Below are positions 34,896 through 47,627 of a stretch of 64,000 bases of DNA, piece after piece. The DNA is taken from NCBI GenBank assembly GCA_017979445.1, contig CM030714.1:5642001-5706000 (forward strand), read 5' to 3'. The translations under genes and the position numbers were made by a program. The first letter of the stretch is position 1. Every line of letters starts with the position of its first letter. The notes beneath the pieces are model-generated. The model searched no databases. It was not told where the DNA came from and saw nothing but the letters and a program-made list of their open reading frames with translations. The DNA is from Akebia trifoliata. Taxonomy: Eukaryota; Streptophyta; Magnoliopsida; Ranunculales; Lardizabalaceae.

Positions 34896-37800
34896 AGTTT
34901 AGTCCCACATCAGACACAAATTGCCTTGTTTCTCTCCTTATAAGCCCCTGGGCCTCTCCGCTCATTGCCAATTGGTTTTGAGTTGGACCCCCAAATTTAT
35001 CATGGTATCCCTTTCTCTCCTCCATGTCACCCAGTTCATATCTCCATGTGCTTTGGCCTAGTCCGGCCCACACGTGTGGGGCGTGTTGAGTTTAGTCCCA
35101 CATCGGACACAAATTGCCTTGTCTCTCTCCTTATAAGCTCCTAGGCCTCTCCACTCATTGCCAATTGGTTTTGAGTTGGACCCCCAAATTTATCATATAT
35201 ATATATAAGTTACCCATTAAGTATTTCTTCCTTTTCTTACAAGCACCTATTAAGCATTTCGTGCAATTGATTGACAATTTATTCATAAAAAACACCTTAA
35301 GCACGTTTTCCTCCTGGTTCCTAAATAGAAAAGAAATTAAAACTGAAAGAAAGGGAAAAATCTAACTTTGTAATAAGGCTTATAACCACTGAGCATTAAT
35401 CTATAAGAACTTTTGGTTCCAGACTGGTATTCGTTACATATAAACTGCGGTGGAAGAGAAGTTACTATCAATGGAAATACTACATACCAAGACGATATAG
35501 ACTCAGCTGGTGCTTCAAAGTTTGTCCAAAGTAGATATAACTGGGCATTAAGTACCACGGGAAACTTCATGGACAATGACAATGATGTGGACCTCTACAC
35601 AACAACAAATATATCCAGACTCACGATGAACAACTACCAATTATACATGACAGCACGCATTTCTCCCATCTCTCTCACATATTATGGATTCTGTCTACTA
35701 AAGGGAAACTATACCGTGAATCTTCACTTTGCGGAGATAATGTTTACAAATGATACAACATATAGTAGCCTTGGAAGACGTATATTTGACATTTACATTC
35801 AGGTATGTTAAAGCAGAACTACGAATATATGCTTTTATTATTAGCATATAAATTAAATGTCAGAGTTAACTAGATTAATTTTATTGCAGGGAAATTTAGT
35901 ACTGAAGGATTTCAATATTGAGGATGAAGCGGGTGGTGTTGATAAGGTAGTCATAAAAACATTTAAAGCGGTTGTGATGAGCACTTTAGAGATTCGCTTA
36001 TATTGGGCTGGGAAGGGAACAACTGGGATCCCTGTTAGAGGAACCTATGGTCCTCTTATATCAGCAATTTCTGTGAACCCTGGTGAGTTACCCCGGATAC
36101 ATGTAGTATACCTTGAATTTTCCTTTATTTTACTGTACAATACTTTTTCTATTTTTACATGAACAAAACACTTTGTAAATATATCCCACTTTTTAGTCTA
36201 TTTAAAGGAGTATTTCACTCGCTGTATTTGTTCCCATTTCTCTGACCGACTTTCACCTTATTTTTTAATGTTGAAGCTGAATTATACCCATGTTTCAAAA
36301 TTTTGTGCCATTTCCGAATGTTTCAGCTGAACATTCCAGTTTCAGCAAAAATATCACGAAATGTTGATCTCGAGACATTCAATTTTTAAAACAAAGTTAT
36401 TAGCAATACTCATTTGTTTCGGATAAATTTTTTTATTGGCTGCTGATTTAAACTAATGGAATTATGTTTTTGTTGCTGATTTCCTTAATTTTCAAATCGT
36501 TTATTTAAGTCAGCTAAATGAATCTGACTTGTGAGAATTTTTGTTTTACTGACTCTGCCTGGTTCTATTAATAATTCTTTTACTAAATCACCTTAGAAAT
36601 CTCATCTGCTATGCATTTATGTTTAATAATGTGTTATTGTGCAGATTTTGTACCTCCTTCGGAAGGTGGGAAGAAGATATCTGCAGGTGCCGTGGTTGGA
36701 ATTGTGGTTTCGGTGTTATTTGCTATCTTCTTGACTATTGGTATTCTCTGGTGGAAAGGATGTCTGGGTCGAAAAAACACGATTCACGAAGGTGGGAGCT
36801 CTCCCAAATCATCATTTATATCCTCCTAAAAAAGCCAATAAGGAAGAACTTGTACACTTTTAGAAAACTATTGTGACTTAAACATTTTGACCTCATGAAT
36901 GTGGATTCACTGTGTGAAGAATGAAGTATAGAATGCAAGAATTTGATGATGAACGTCACTTCTAACATTTCTCTTTTTGAACAGATTTGAGAGGTCTAGA
37001 CTTACAAACTGGTTCCTTCAGCTTAAGACAAATTAAAGCTGCCACGAACAACTTTGATCCTGAAAACAAGATTGGTGAAGGAGGTTTTGGGCCTGTTTAC
37101 AAGGTACTCCACATAGGAATCATTTGTCTTGATCCATCATATTTTCTTTTTAATCTAATTGTATCCATTTCATCCATATTTTGGGTTATTATCGAATGCA
37201 GGGCCATCTATCAGATGGTACTATAATTGCGGTTAAACAACTTTCTTCCAAATCAAAGCAAGGAAACCGTGAATTTGTTAATGAAATTGGAATGATTTCT
37301 GCTTTGCAACATCCTAATCTTGTAAAACTTTATGGATGTTGTATAGAAGGAAATCAATTGTTGCTAGTATATGAGTACATGGAAAATAACAGCCTAGCCC
37401 GGGCTTTGTTTGGTATGTACACACTACCATTTCCCACATTACATTTGTTTCTAGTTGTGAGATTGGTATTTCTTTCAAATTTTTATTTGTAAATTTTGTC
37501 GATTTTTTATGATCTAAAGGTCCAGAAGAATGTCGATTGAAATTGGATTGGCCGACCAGGCAGAAGATTTGTGTTGGTATAGCAAGAGGTCTTGCTTATC
37601 TCCATGAAGAATCAAGACTTAAGATTGTTCATAGAGACATCAAGGCTACCAATGTACTGCTCGATAAGAATCTTGACTCTAAGATATCTGACTTTGGTTT
37701 GGCCAAACTTGATGAAGAGGAGAACACCCATATCAGCACTCGAATCGCTGGAACTTAGTGAGTCACCATACTTTGAATTGCTTCAAATAAATTTGTTCTT

Positions 37801-39423
37801 ATGTCTAGCATTTATTTTCGTTCTTCTTACCTTAAAGACACTTTTAATAAAATTTTAAATAATTATGTTCCATCTAAAGAGGGAAGATTTTTTCTCCTTT
37901 TTCAGATTCATGAACATCAATCCATTGTGGAAAACTATAATTGATCTTTCAACTGCAGCTAGTATATATAGATATGTTATGTGTTCATGATTTAAAGTAT
38001 CGTATCGTTTCAGAATGTATTGGCCAATATATATCATTATTTGAACATTACAAGACAAAAAATGCTCTGTTATGTGCCAGTTTGCCTCAAAATATTTTGA
38101 TTTGTTCCAGTTTGTTTTGGTGGAAAGACCTGAGACAAACCAAAACATAATGAAACCAAACAAAAAATAAAAAATGAGAGGACAAGTTAGAATATATGGT
38201 TCCCCTCTACTTTTGATGGATATTTGAGATCCCCCGTGTTTTCAAACTGATGACAATATCCCTTGACCTGGGTCTTTTCTAAAACGCTAATTAAAATGAC
38301 CTAAATATCTTTATTCTTCAACCTCTAGGATAAAATATTTTATCCTCATCTTTAACCTTGTGAATCTATTTCCTTCAACCTTTAAACCTTAAGACCAAAA
38401 CAGGATTTTGGGAGAAAATAGGGGATTTATAGATGCGTATCCGCATGACAAAGTATGATATATTTGACAAAAATAATTGAAAGTCATTTTATTACCTAAA
38501 ATACATATTTTTTTATTTGTTTATAATTATCACTAAAATGCTGAATTTTTTTTTTTGTTTTGATGTTTCGAACAATTTCAGATGTTTTGTTTTGTTTCAG
38601 TGAATGTTTTAAGTTTTTTTTTCCCTTGACTAAAACACTTCCCCGAGATAAAATTTTAAACCTTGAATTTGTCTTCGATAAGGATATAAGTAAATGGACC
38701 TGCCATGGCTATCACTGTTAGGCCTGGAACTAATGCATGGCAAATGTAATACGTGATAATCTTGATTTTCTTTTTCAGTGGATATATGGCACCAGAGTAT
38801 GCATTGAGAGGTTACCTCACAGACAAAGCAGATGTCTACAGTTTCGGAGTTGTCGCCTTGGAAATTGTCAGCGGGAGGAACAATACAAGTTACAGACCAA
38901 AGGAAGACTGTGTTTATCTCCTCGATTGGGTAATTTATGTCTCACATGATATCATATTCTACCATTTTTTTGGTTTTTGCTATCATGTCATGCAATTCTT
39001 TTACCACTTTTTTTCTTTCTTTCTTAGGCAATGGTTTTACAAGAGAAAGGAAGTTTAATGGAGTTGGTGGATCCAAAGTTGGGATCAGAATTCAACAAAG
39101 AAGAGGTTATGGGGATGCTTAATATCTCTCTCCTTTGTACTAATGCATCTCCAACACTTAGGCCTACAATGTCTGCAGTAGTGAGCATGCTCGAAGGTAG
39201 AAGTATCGTTCAAGAGTTTGTTTCGGATCCAAATATCTCCAACAATGATTTGAAGTTTAAGGCCAGTAGGAACCATCGTCAACATAGCCAAGATCAAAGC
39301 ATTTCTGATAGCCAGACCCATAGTATGTCGATAGATGGACCGTGGACTGGGTCTTCAACATCTGTGTCCGATCTCTACCCAATCAATCCGGATTCCCAGT
39401 ATTGGAATACTAGAGGGGAGTAA
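26907..39423 (+). CDS. LRR receptor-like serine/threonine kinase with malectin-like domain (LRR-VIII type)
   Basis: Plasma-membrane receptor kinase; I assemble 24 exons: 26907-27000, 27202-27382, 29914-29985, 30126-30194, 30284-30355, 30446-30517, 30950-31021, 31115-31186, 31290-31361, 31893-31964, 32081-32152, 32591-32662, 32991-33056, 34118-34183, 34296-34331, 34500-34543, 35423-35802, 35890-36082, 36645-36791, 36985-37103, 37202-37412, 37520-37757, 38779-38929, 39028-39423. They sum to 3039 nt, 1012 aa, in frame throughout. Order: signal peptide ([17 protein letters not shown]); LRR N-cap with CNCS; about eleven LRRs, mostly one per 72-nt exon; malectin-like domain ([26 protein letters not shown]); membrane helix ([21 protein letters not shown]); kinase with [10 protein letters not shown] loop, IAVKQL lysine, VHRDIKATN loop, DFGLA and GYMAPEYA. 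An RD-type, apparently active kinase. Best match by memory is the At1g53430/At1g07650/At3g14840 group, linked to immune or wall signalling. The ligand is unknown. Confidence 0.9.
27610..27785. mobile_element. Diverged foldback MITE in kinase intron 2
   Basis: Shows the family centre (TTTTCATCGAAGATACAATTG) with arms GACATCCTAACCTTAAAGTG and CACTTTCATGTCAAGATGTG. The outer ends are decayed. Confidence 0.4.
28968..29184 (+). mobile_element. SINE-like element in kinase intron 2
   Basis: Aligns by eye with the minus-strand copy at 49641-49879: TTTGATACCTAGTACGAGCA, GACCACCTGTGAG, CCTCACTTACCTGATGTGTGTGATGTG, GCATGTGCTTGGGGG, and GATACCCTCGTCATAAGAAAAAA at the 3' end. The first motif resembles a tRNA-type B box. 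The left boundary is approximate. Confidence 0.55.
29608..29690. mobile_element. Foldback MITE in kinase intron 2
   Basis: GAGAGTTTCCATTACCACACC at the left and GGAGTGGCAATAGAGTCTCTC at the right; same family as 1019-1141. It lies 30-40 bp before the duplicated exon 3-7 segment. Confidence 0.6.
31420..31715 (+). mobile_element. TRIM retroelement in kinase intron 9
   Basis: LTR 31420-31546 (TGTTGAGTGTATATTTTCC .. GGTTAACA), primer-binding site TGGTATCAGAGC at 31547-31558 (initiator-Met-tRNA type), a short interior, purine tract GGGTGGGGGGCAG, then a second LTR from 31616 to about 31715. CTTTT precedes the left LTR. The right edge is disturbed by the adjacent CACTA MITE. Same family as 51635-51955. 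Confidence 0.8.
31716..31823. mobile_element. Short CACTA-like MITE next to the TRIM
   Basis: TACTACACGAGAAAATGGG at the left and TTTTCACGTAGTG at the right are inverted; inner arms AAATTCGACACCAATGTCCG and GGACCTTGGCATCGAATTTATC also pair. It abuts the TRIM's right LTR. Confidence 0.55.
32712..32907. mobile_element. hAT-like MITE in kinase intron 12
   Basis: Ends ACCAAGGTTTAAAATC and AGCTTTAAACCA, flanked by the 8-bp duplication TGGTAGTG (32704-32711, 32908-32915). Interior rich in GAGACATTCC motifs. Same ends as 19246-19432. Confidence 0.65.
34891..35195 (+). mobile_element. Complete TRIM retroelement (305 bp) in kinase intron 16
   Basis: Two 112-bp LTRs (34891-35002, 35084-35195), each TGTTGAGTTTAGTCCCACATC .. 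CAAATTTATCA, nearly identical. A primer-binding site begins TGGTATCC at 35003, and a purine-rich GTGTGGGGCG precedes LTR 2. Flanked by TATAT on both sides (34886-34890, 35196-35200), the left one being the end of a (TA)n tract. No coding capacity. Confidence 0.9.
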
Positions 39424-42400
39424 TTTTGTACTATTTTGATTGTTTTTTTGTTTTCTTGCATCTTAGACATATACATATGGTCCTATTTTGTTTTTTCGCT
39501 GTGATGGTTGTCTGTTGAATGTAAAATTGTTTTGTAAATTACTGCAAAATACTTCTCAGAATGTATGATTATGGAAGCAAAGCTTTTATTTGAATAAATT
39601 GAGGTTGGGTGCTTGTTGGCTTGCACATTTTGATCTCTTTGTGGAGTTTATACTTGGCTCAAGGGGATATAGCTCGAAACTATTATCAAAACCAGTATAG
39701 GTCTGTAGAAGGAATTATTATTCCAAAAAATATGGGTTGTATTGCACAAGATAGTCTAATCAGGCCTACTAATTAATATTGGCATTATCATTTAGTGAGT
39801 TAAGAAGCTGAAAATTTTCAGGTAAACCAATGGAATTACAAAAGGATTAATAATTCCATAACAATATCCATGTATTTTAATAGGGCGGACAATGCTCAGC
39901 AGCATGTGAACCACCTTTCACTGCAAGCGTAAAGTTTATTGGTTGAAATGGTTCTGGCATCCTTAATTTCTAAGGTCATTAGGGAGGAAGAGATGAGAGT
40001 TTAAAGTGTTAAGAAAACAGGTGCAATCGAAACAAGAAAATGAATCGAAAAACAAAGACAAAATGCTAAGAAACGCAGATTTTTCTTGGTTCCCTCAAGA
40101 TTGAGGTATGTCCACTGATTACACTGATTACACTATGAAAAGAAAACTCCAATTACATATTACAACCTTTCACCAAAAAAGAGAAATATAAATACCCTAG
40201 GAAACCTAACTAGGGTTTTACATAATATTAGTGAAATTACGAAAATACCCTTGGAAAAATTTCTTGTTGGCCACTATGAAGAGAAAACTTGACTGACGTG
40301 AAGGCATGACTTGATTTACAGTACCTCCTTGTTGACGAAATACTATCAGGCTCCACAAACCACAACATAAAGTTGGTAGAGAAAATTGCATTCGACTACT
40401 GGAGGTTACATGGAGTGGGAACTCATCACTAATATCTCAATTGCCCTAAATATGCTATGTCAATAACCCTATTTGGGAATATTTGGGGGTCGGCCATTCT
40501 TGGAATTAAGTCTAAGAAGAAATTTGAATGATTGAAAGATGCAATTGATTGCTTCATCAATGAAATGTATATCTGTCCTCAGATTGTCATCCAAGACGGA
40601 AGACAGAATGGTTCGGCTTAAAGGATGGGATGGGGGATTCTCAGTACTATCCTTTCATTGGGGTCTAGAGTTCTGTCCATAATGGCATTGTTTGCTTAAT
40701 AATCTGCCTCTTTGAAAGAAAAAAAAAACAATACTATTGTTGATAAACTTATTGCTCGTAGATGAACTGCGTTATATACCAAGCGAATGGAGAAAATTCC
40801 AACCATCTTATATTATGCCTCACTGACTAGTAGCATTCTTGATTTCGCCTCACCTAGTTGTAGCCTTTAATATAGCTTGGCCCCTTCCTAGTTTGATCAA
40901 GGTTCTACAAAAGTTGGTCCTGTAATGCCAATAATGCTAGATTCCTATTTCACACCCACCCACCCACCCACCCACCCACCCACACTATTACAAACATGGC
41001 CCAACTAGGTCAGTAGTGCCATGGTACGTAGTTTAAAAATGATTCCTGACCTCAAATCAGTGGTCCATAAAGCACCAATGCGCTGTGGTGCATAGCAATG
41101 ACAGAGACCACAGCAAGGCCAATACCCACCATTATAATTGCAATAAGTAGTGCCAATATACCACAATGAGAACAAATGAGCCATGAGAGCATGACGAAGT
41201 AAGTGGGATTTTGTTTGGTGCTTCACAAGTTATGCGATATGGCTGATGGTCTTTATGAAATTTCTCCAATCCACAAGACCACAATCTTGGGATACAAAAA
41301 TACTCGAAGAGTGAACATTTAAACAAAAAAGGATAATCAAGAAATCAATCACAATACAAGAATTTGCGTGAAAACCCGTAAATCAGGGAATACCACGAAA
41401 CCACATTGACATCACTATGTTCAGAAGGTTACAATAAGAGAATTACAATAAATTTTTTAGTAGAAAATGATGATAAATTCCTCTAACAAATTAGGGCTAA
41501 TATATTAATTACTATCACAAATTAATATACAAAACTTCCCTTAGGGGTTGTGACTTGATTAATAGTGAATCATTTCTCTATAGACCAAACACAACATAAC
41601 AGGTCTCATGTTAGTTACATATCGCCCTCACAGAGGCCATGAATAAGTACATCTAGCAAGCCATTAGACATGCAAGAACTCTTTTAACGTATATATTTTA
41701 TTTATTGATTTAAAAAAAAAAACTTATTTGCTCAAAATATTTAGTCGTCTTTCAAAAGACTAGAATCCTCACAAGAAGGAAGCCACATATGCATGAGATA
41801 ATCATGATCGATAGTAAGAATAATATGATTCGTTTGTATCATGCTCACACATTCCTATATACTGGAAATAAATTAAGATAAACTTGATGCTTGAATCAAA
41901 AGCAAGTCACATAATTTAAGTCCTTGGATTATGAGCAAGGTTGAAAGTACTACTTAGAGGTACAATTTTTTTTTTTTTTCTCTTTTCTTCTACATTCCCA
42001 ATGATCATTGATATTATCTATCAATGACTACTGATTGTATGTATAATAAGACTATTTCTAATGACAAATGTCCTCGAAAGCACCGAGCAAGAATATGTAA
42101 AACGGCTTGCGTCCACAACAATGCTTGAGTGATTGTGTAAACTACATGATACTTCACTATAGAAGAATAATAATGCTTTATATTGCACGAAATTATATAT
42201 ATATTTAGCAGGGAGAAGAACAAAGAGAGAAAAATAAAATAAGTACAATTCTCTCAAAATAATGAAAATGACTAACATTATCTTTTCTAGTGAGAGAGAT
42301 GTAATGATGTACATTCCGATAGAACTGTACCGAACTGAATCGAATTTTTGGTTCGGTCCAAGTATGGATGAAACCGAAACCAAATTGAAAATTTCAGGTT

Positions 42401-43280
42401 AGGTTCGGGTTTTGTTCCAAAGACAAGACCCAAAACTGAACTTTTTCGGGTAAATAGATAATTTGTACATCCCTAGAAAGGTGTTACTACCCATCATCTT
42501 TCCTATATGGGTGATTTAATTATATTGTTTGAAAGCCTATGATATGTTATGATGGTTTTCATTTATCCATTAATCAAAGAAGATGAGTACGAAATTCAAG
42601 GGTTCTAGACTTGGGCCTATCTTATGTAGGTAATCTTTTTAAAACAATGTACCAATGTAAATAATGTTTAAGTGATGCCTTGCATGTATCTGTTTTAGAG
42701 CATTATTATTAGTTGTCTTTATAGTAAGATAATATTACATACCTTTTAATTAAGATCGTACTTCTTAATTTGCTCTTCATAGAGTGAATTGATGATCGAA
42801 ATAGAAAATAATATATATAATATTACCATATGTAAATAAGTTAGATTTTAGTATGTTGGCTCATATTGATTCCAATTTCCAAGTCAGATCCGATCCTTAA
42901 CAGATTGGGCCTAGAATAAATCGATCTTGATTCGGACCTGATCCATTGACACTCATAAAGAGTAGAAACATAGACAACGACACAAACAAACAAATAGCAG
43001 ACTGACTTTGCTTTAAAAAGTAAAACGGCACACACACATGCGTAGAACTATCAATTTTACGTCACGGGAATGCAAAGTGAGTCCTCCACAAGTGAACAAA
43101 GTGGGTCCAACACACTACCATTACCACAACCAACACCACACGCACACACGCGGACGGCGGACGCACACAAAATATTGTTTGTCTTCAAGTCTACAAAAAC
43201 AAACAAACAAACAAACCAGAATTACTTCTCAGTCTCACAAAAACTTCTCACTCTCATCTCCTTCTTCAACACCAAGCCAA
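39424..43280. other. Intergenic between kinase and TBL gene
   Basis: No gene seen. A (CACC)n tract lies at about 40955-40982. Segments around 40010-40320 and 41230-41620 look like decayed LTR ends (ACTAGGGTTTTACATAATATTAGTG; GAAAACCCGTAAATCAGGG) but have no paired borders. Near 42320-42400 is a GGTTCGG/CCGAAACC palindromic stretch. The last 300 bases before the ATG are CA-rich and probably hold the TBL promoter and 5'-UTR. Confidence 0.45.
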
Positions 43281-43567
43281 ATGAGCTCTGGTCTTCAAAC
43301 CCACTGTTATTTTGCTTCTTCTATCTTTATAATTTCTCTCTTTTGCCAAATTTCTGTAAATGGGGAGCAATTTAATAAGGTAGACCGAATACAAGCGAAT
43401 GGCTGTGATTTATTCCAAGGAAGTTGGATATTTGATGATTCTTATCCTCTTTACGATTCTTCGAGATGCACGTTTATCGATAGAGAATTCGATTGCCAGA
43501 AGAATGGACGGCCAGATAAAGCCTATCTCAAATTTAGATGGAAGCCCAACGCCTGCGAGTTGCCAAG

Positions 43568-43598
<31 letters not shown>

Positions 43599-46500
43599 AA
43601 GATAGATTTGGTGTAATCTGCACCAATTGATTTGCAGAAGTGGTGTCGGCAAAGGGCCCTACTGCTGGTGCGAGTGCGACGTATAATAACAAAACGTACT
43701 CCGGATGAAAAACAAGAGAAATTCTACTGCCACACAACTTTTACGTACAACGCACCAATCCTTTGAAATTAGAGATTTTTCCAAAACGCCCGGCACTTAT
43801 GTTCAAATTCTGATTTTGGTGCAGTGTTCATTTTAATTTTCAAAACATACATTTATAGTGAATTTGTCATTTTTATAATCAATGAATACGCCATTATATC
43901 TCCGAATTGGTAGATATTAAAAAAGTGGTGAAGTCAGGAGCTCATTGGTTATAAAAATGACGAATACATATTTTAGAAATTAAAATAAACAGTATACCAA
44001 ACTTGGAATTTCGTCAGTTTTAATAATGAATCAACTCCAAATTCAATGGAGTCACGTTTCAAAGAGTTTTAAATCTAGTTCTATAACTCAAAAACTTGAC
44101 TCAAATGTTTATTGAGTTGAGTCAAGTCAACCACACACAACTCAACTCGGTTTAGTCAAATAAAAATTTAAATGCAGTTTTTAATATTTGTGTGTTCTTT
44201 AAATTATAATTATTATATTTTTATATTTATATTCAAATAACTCTATGGAGTTTTTTTATTTTAATACTAAACTTGGTGCATTTTCAACCTGACTTGATCA
44301 AGTTTGCGAGTTGACTCAAAGGTTCCTGAGTTGATTGGGAGAGTTAGTTCTATGGAGTTTTGGAGTGGGTAATATGAGATTAGGGCTTAAAATAGGTCAG
44401 ATTTGAGGCACTCCGTATTCATATCTATTTTTTTTATTTTTTTTATTTAGACAAAAATCCTTATTTAAATCTGAGTCGAATCTTTTTCAATAAAATCATA
44501 TACAAATTATTTTGCTTTCACTTAATCTAGATCTAACCCAACCCAAATTTCTTGATTCGGGTTGGGTCCAATAATTCTAGGTCATTCATAAACATGTGGA
44601 TGGACTTGAAATACTCTTGACAAGTAAAAAATAATAAGGGTGAAAAATCATTTCGTGAGCTGAAAATGAGTTATTTATGATTTTGGCTAACTGTTCATTT
44701 TAATTATTAAAACGTGAATGATCACTTTTTCATTAAAAAAATTCAGAATGATAACGAATTCTCCGGTTTAAAGTGACTATTTTGAAAGTTCACAACGTGA
44801 AAAAAACCTATATTTGACGGCTCAAGATTATCAAATTTCATAAAATTTGGCGGACCAAGGTGTAAAATATATATATATTTTTTGATGGATCGAAATTGTT
44901 AAATTAATAGAGAATGGGAGAAATTTGATGGCTCTAAGATGTTGAATTGGGGAATATAAACATTTTCAATGGCCATGAGCCGTCGAATTTTCTCGTCAAA
45001 ATTATTAGTTTTCACATAGTGGTTTAAAGTCACTATTTCTAATTAGTCACTTTAAACCTGTGAAATAATCAATTTAATTATCATTCATGTTTTGGTAAAT
45101 AAAATGAACAGTAAGCTGAAATTGTAAATTTGTCAAAAGTTGATCACTTTTTTGTAAATATCCCAAATAATGCTCAAATTCAACCGAGAGGTTTTATCAT
45201 TCACGTTGATTCTTCTTGTGTGGGCCAAATGCATTCATGAATCAGTGGATCCAAAACAGTTTGCCATGGGTAACCTTATCCATCTATGGAGTCCTAAATC
45301 AATTTTTAACCATAGCTACAAAACCATATTACAAAGGGAGAACATTAGTGTGCACAGGCGAGTTATAAACTGTAACAAACATAAGGGTAACTTCAATCTT
45401 AGAAATATCTTTGTTGATATTGTGATGTAGATTCGATGGTGAGGATCTCTTGAGGAGATTGAAGGGGAAAAAGATGATGTTTGTAGGGGACTCTATTAGC
45501 CTGAACCAGTTTGAATCACTAGTATGCATGCTTCAGACTGCAGTGCCACAAGCAAGCTATACCTTTGGAAAAAAAGATGGCTTCTCTGCGTTCACAGTTA
45601 AGGTACACCACTACTACACTAAAACCCAATGTTTTAAAAATAGCTTGAGTTGATTCCAATCCATTTAAGCTCGAGTTAACTCAGTAGTTTAAGACTCGTT
45701 TGAACTCACTCTCGAGTCTTTGCATAACTCAGTTGAATCAAACTCGTAAGTCGTAATTGTCTTGGGGAATCCTATTAGAAATGTTACTTGATTTATATGT
45801 TATATTTGATAATTAAAATCAAGGAAAAGGAATCTACCTCCCCCATTACGTATAATTAACCATGTCATTTTAAGCACCTCACATCAAATCCTTTCTAGCC
45901 CGAGACACCATCCCTATTTTCCTTCGAGTAACTAGATTAACTTATTCATATAGTGATTTACTATAGCTTAGAGAAATACAAACTCTATTTAGCTTTCAAA
46001 TATCAATGAAATTTATTCAACTTCGCAACAACATTTAGATCCAATCCAACATCCCTTTTTATTCACGAAACACGATTTATCGGAGTATTTACATGTATCC
46101 CCCAATTCAGTTAAATAATATAGTGCATCTCAAACCAATTATAATTTCAAAAAATAAATGTTTCAAAATAATTAATCATATAAATAGGTAATAATAAATT
46201 GAAATAGAGCATCGTATCTTAAAATCCATATGCATAGAACATAAAATCAGAAATTTTGTTGAATCAGAATAGATAGGACCATCTCAAATCAATTATGATT
46301 AATTTTTCTAGATTTTTATTTCTCGGGTATCACCAAATCAGATTTTCTAACGTATTGGGAAATCGTTTACCCGCACATATGACTAATTACTGAAATTTAA
46401 TAACTGAAATCCAATTTAACACGATAACTTGCCCTCATTTGAAATTGTAAATAGAAAGCCTTTTCAAATCCCTCTATATAATCTTAAATTAGTTGTAAAA

Positions 46501-47593
46501 CAAGAAAAAATTACCCCTTTTTCACAAATAGGAGAATTGAAGCATGAGAATTGAAATCCTTTTCCCCTTTTCCTTTTTTTCTTCTGACTCTTTTCTCTCT
46601 CTCTCTCTCTCTCACACATTCTCCTCTCTTCCCTTTTCTTTTTAGTCACTCTCAACCGGTTATAAAAGCCTTCCTTTATTTTTTTTTCTACTTAAAATAA
46701 TGGTTGACCCCACAATTTCACCGTATCAATCCACTTTCTTTCTATTTTTGTTTTCTTTTTCATTATTTCTAACCTTTTCATCTCAACATATAATAGGTAA
46801 ATTTTTATTTATTACCCTTGTTTGCAAGTTAGTGGTGAGGTCAACCATCAACACCACATCTTTTCATTTCTTATATTAGCATTTCAACGTACATAATAAC
46901 TCCTATAAACAATTCAATGGTGGGTCACCACCATCACACATGTTAAAATTTTCTTATTTTATTGAATAAAATTAAAAAAAAAAATAGAATCCAACCCTAC
47001 AACCCAACCTCTATTATTTATTGATTGTTATATCCTTTTAATATTATTCATTTTATTCAAGTACTTATTTTTTCACTTAAATTATTTTAAAAATCACTTA
47101 GAAATAATTTATATATATATTTTATTCATTTTATCCAAAACTATTTCCAAGTGATTTCTAATGTAATTTAAGTGAAAAAATAGTAGAAGTTGGGTTGTAG
47201 GGGTGATTCTACTTTTATTTTTATTTTATTCAATAAAATAAGAAAGTTTAACACGTGGGATGGTGGTGGACCCATCACTGAATTGTTTATTGGAGTTATT
47301 ATGTACGTTGAAATGTTTAGATAAGAAATTAAAAGGTGTGTTGTGTTGATGGTTGACCTCACCACCAACTTGCAAATAAAGGTAATAATTAAAATTTTAC
47401 CTATTTTATGTTGGGATGAAACGGTTAGAAATAAGGAAAAAAGAAAACAAAAATAGAAAGAAAGTGGATTGATATGGTGAAATTGTGGAGCCTACCATTA
47501 TTTTAAGTAGAAAAAAAAAGGAAGGCTTTTATAACCGGTTGAGAGTGCCCAAAATGAAAAGGGAAGAGAGGAGAATATTGCGTTGATGTGTGT

Positions 47594-47627
<34 letters not shown>

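Noticed and set aside
36000..38770. Additional mobile elements in the last kinase introns
   Set aside because: GTTTCAG/TTTCGAAC-like palindromic fragments near 36290-36390 and 38550-38670 hint at decayed MITEs, but no paired ends or target duplications could be set.
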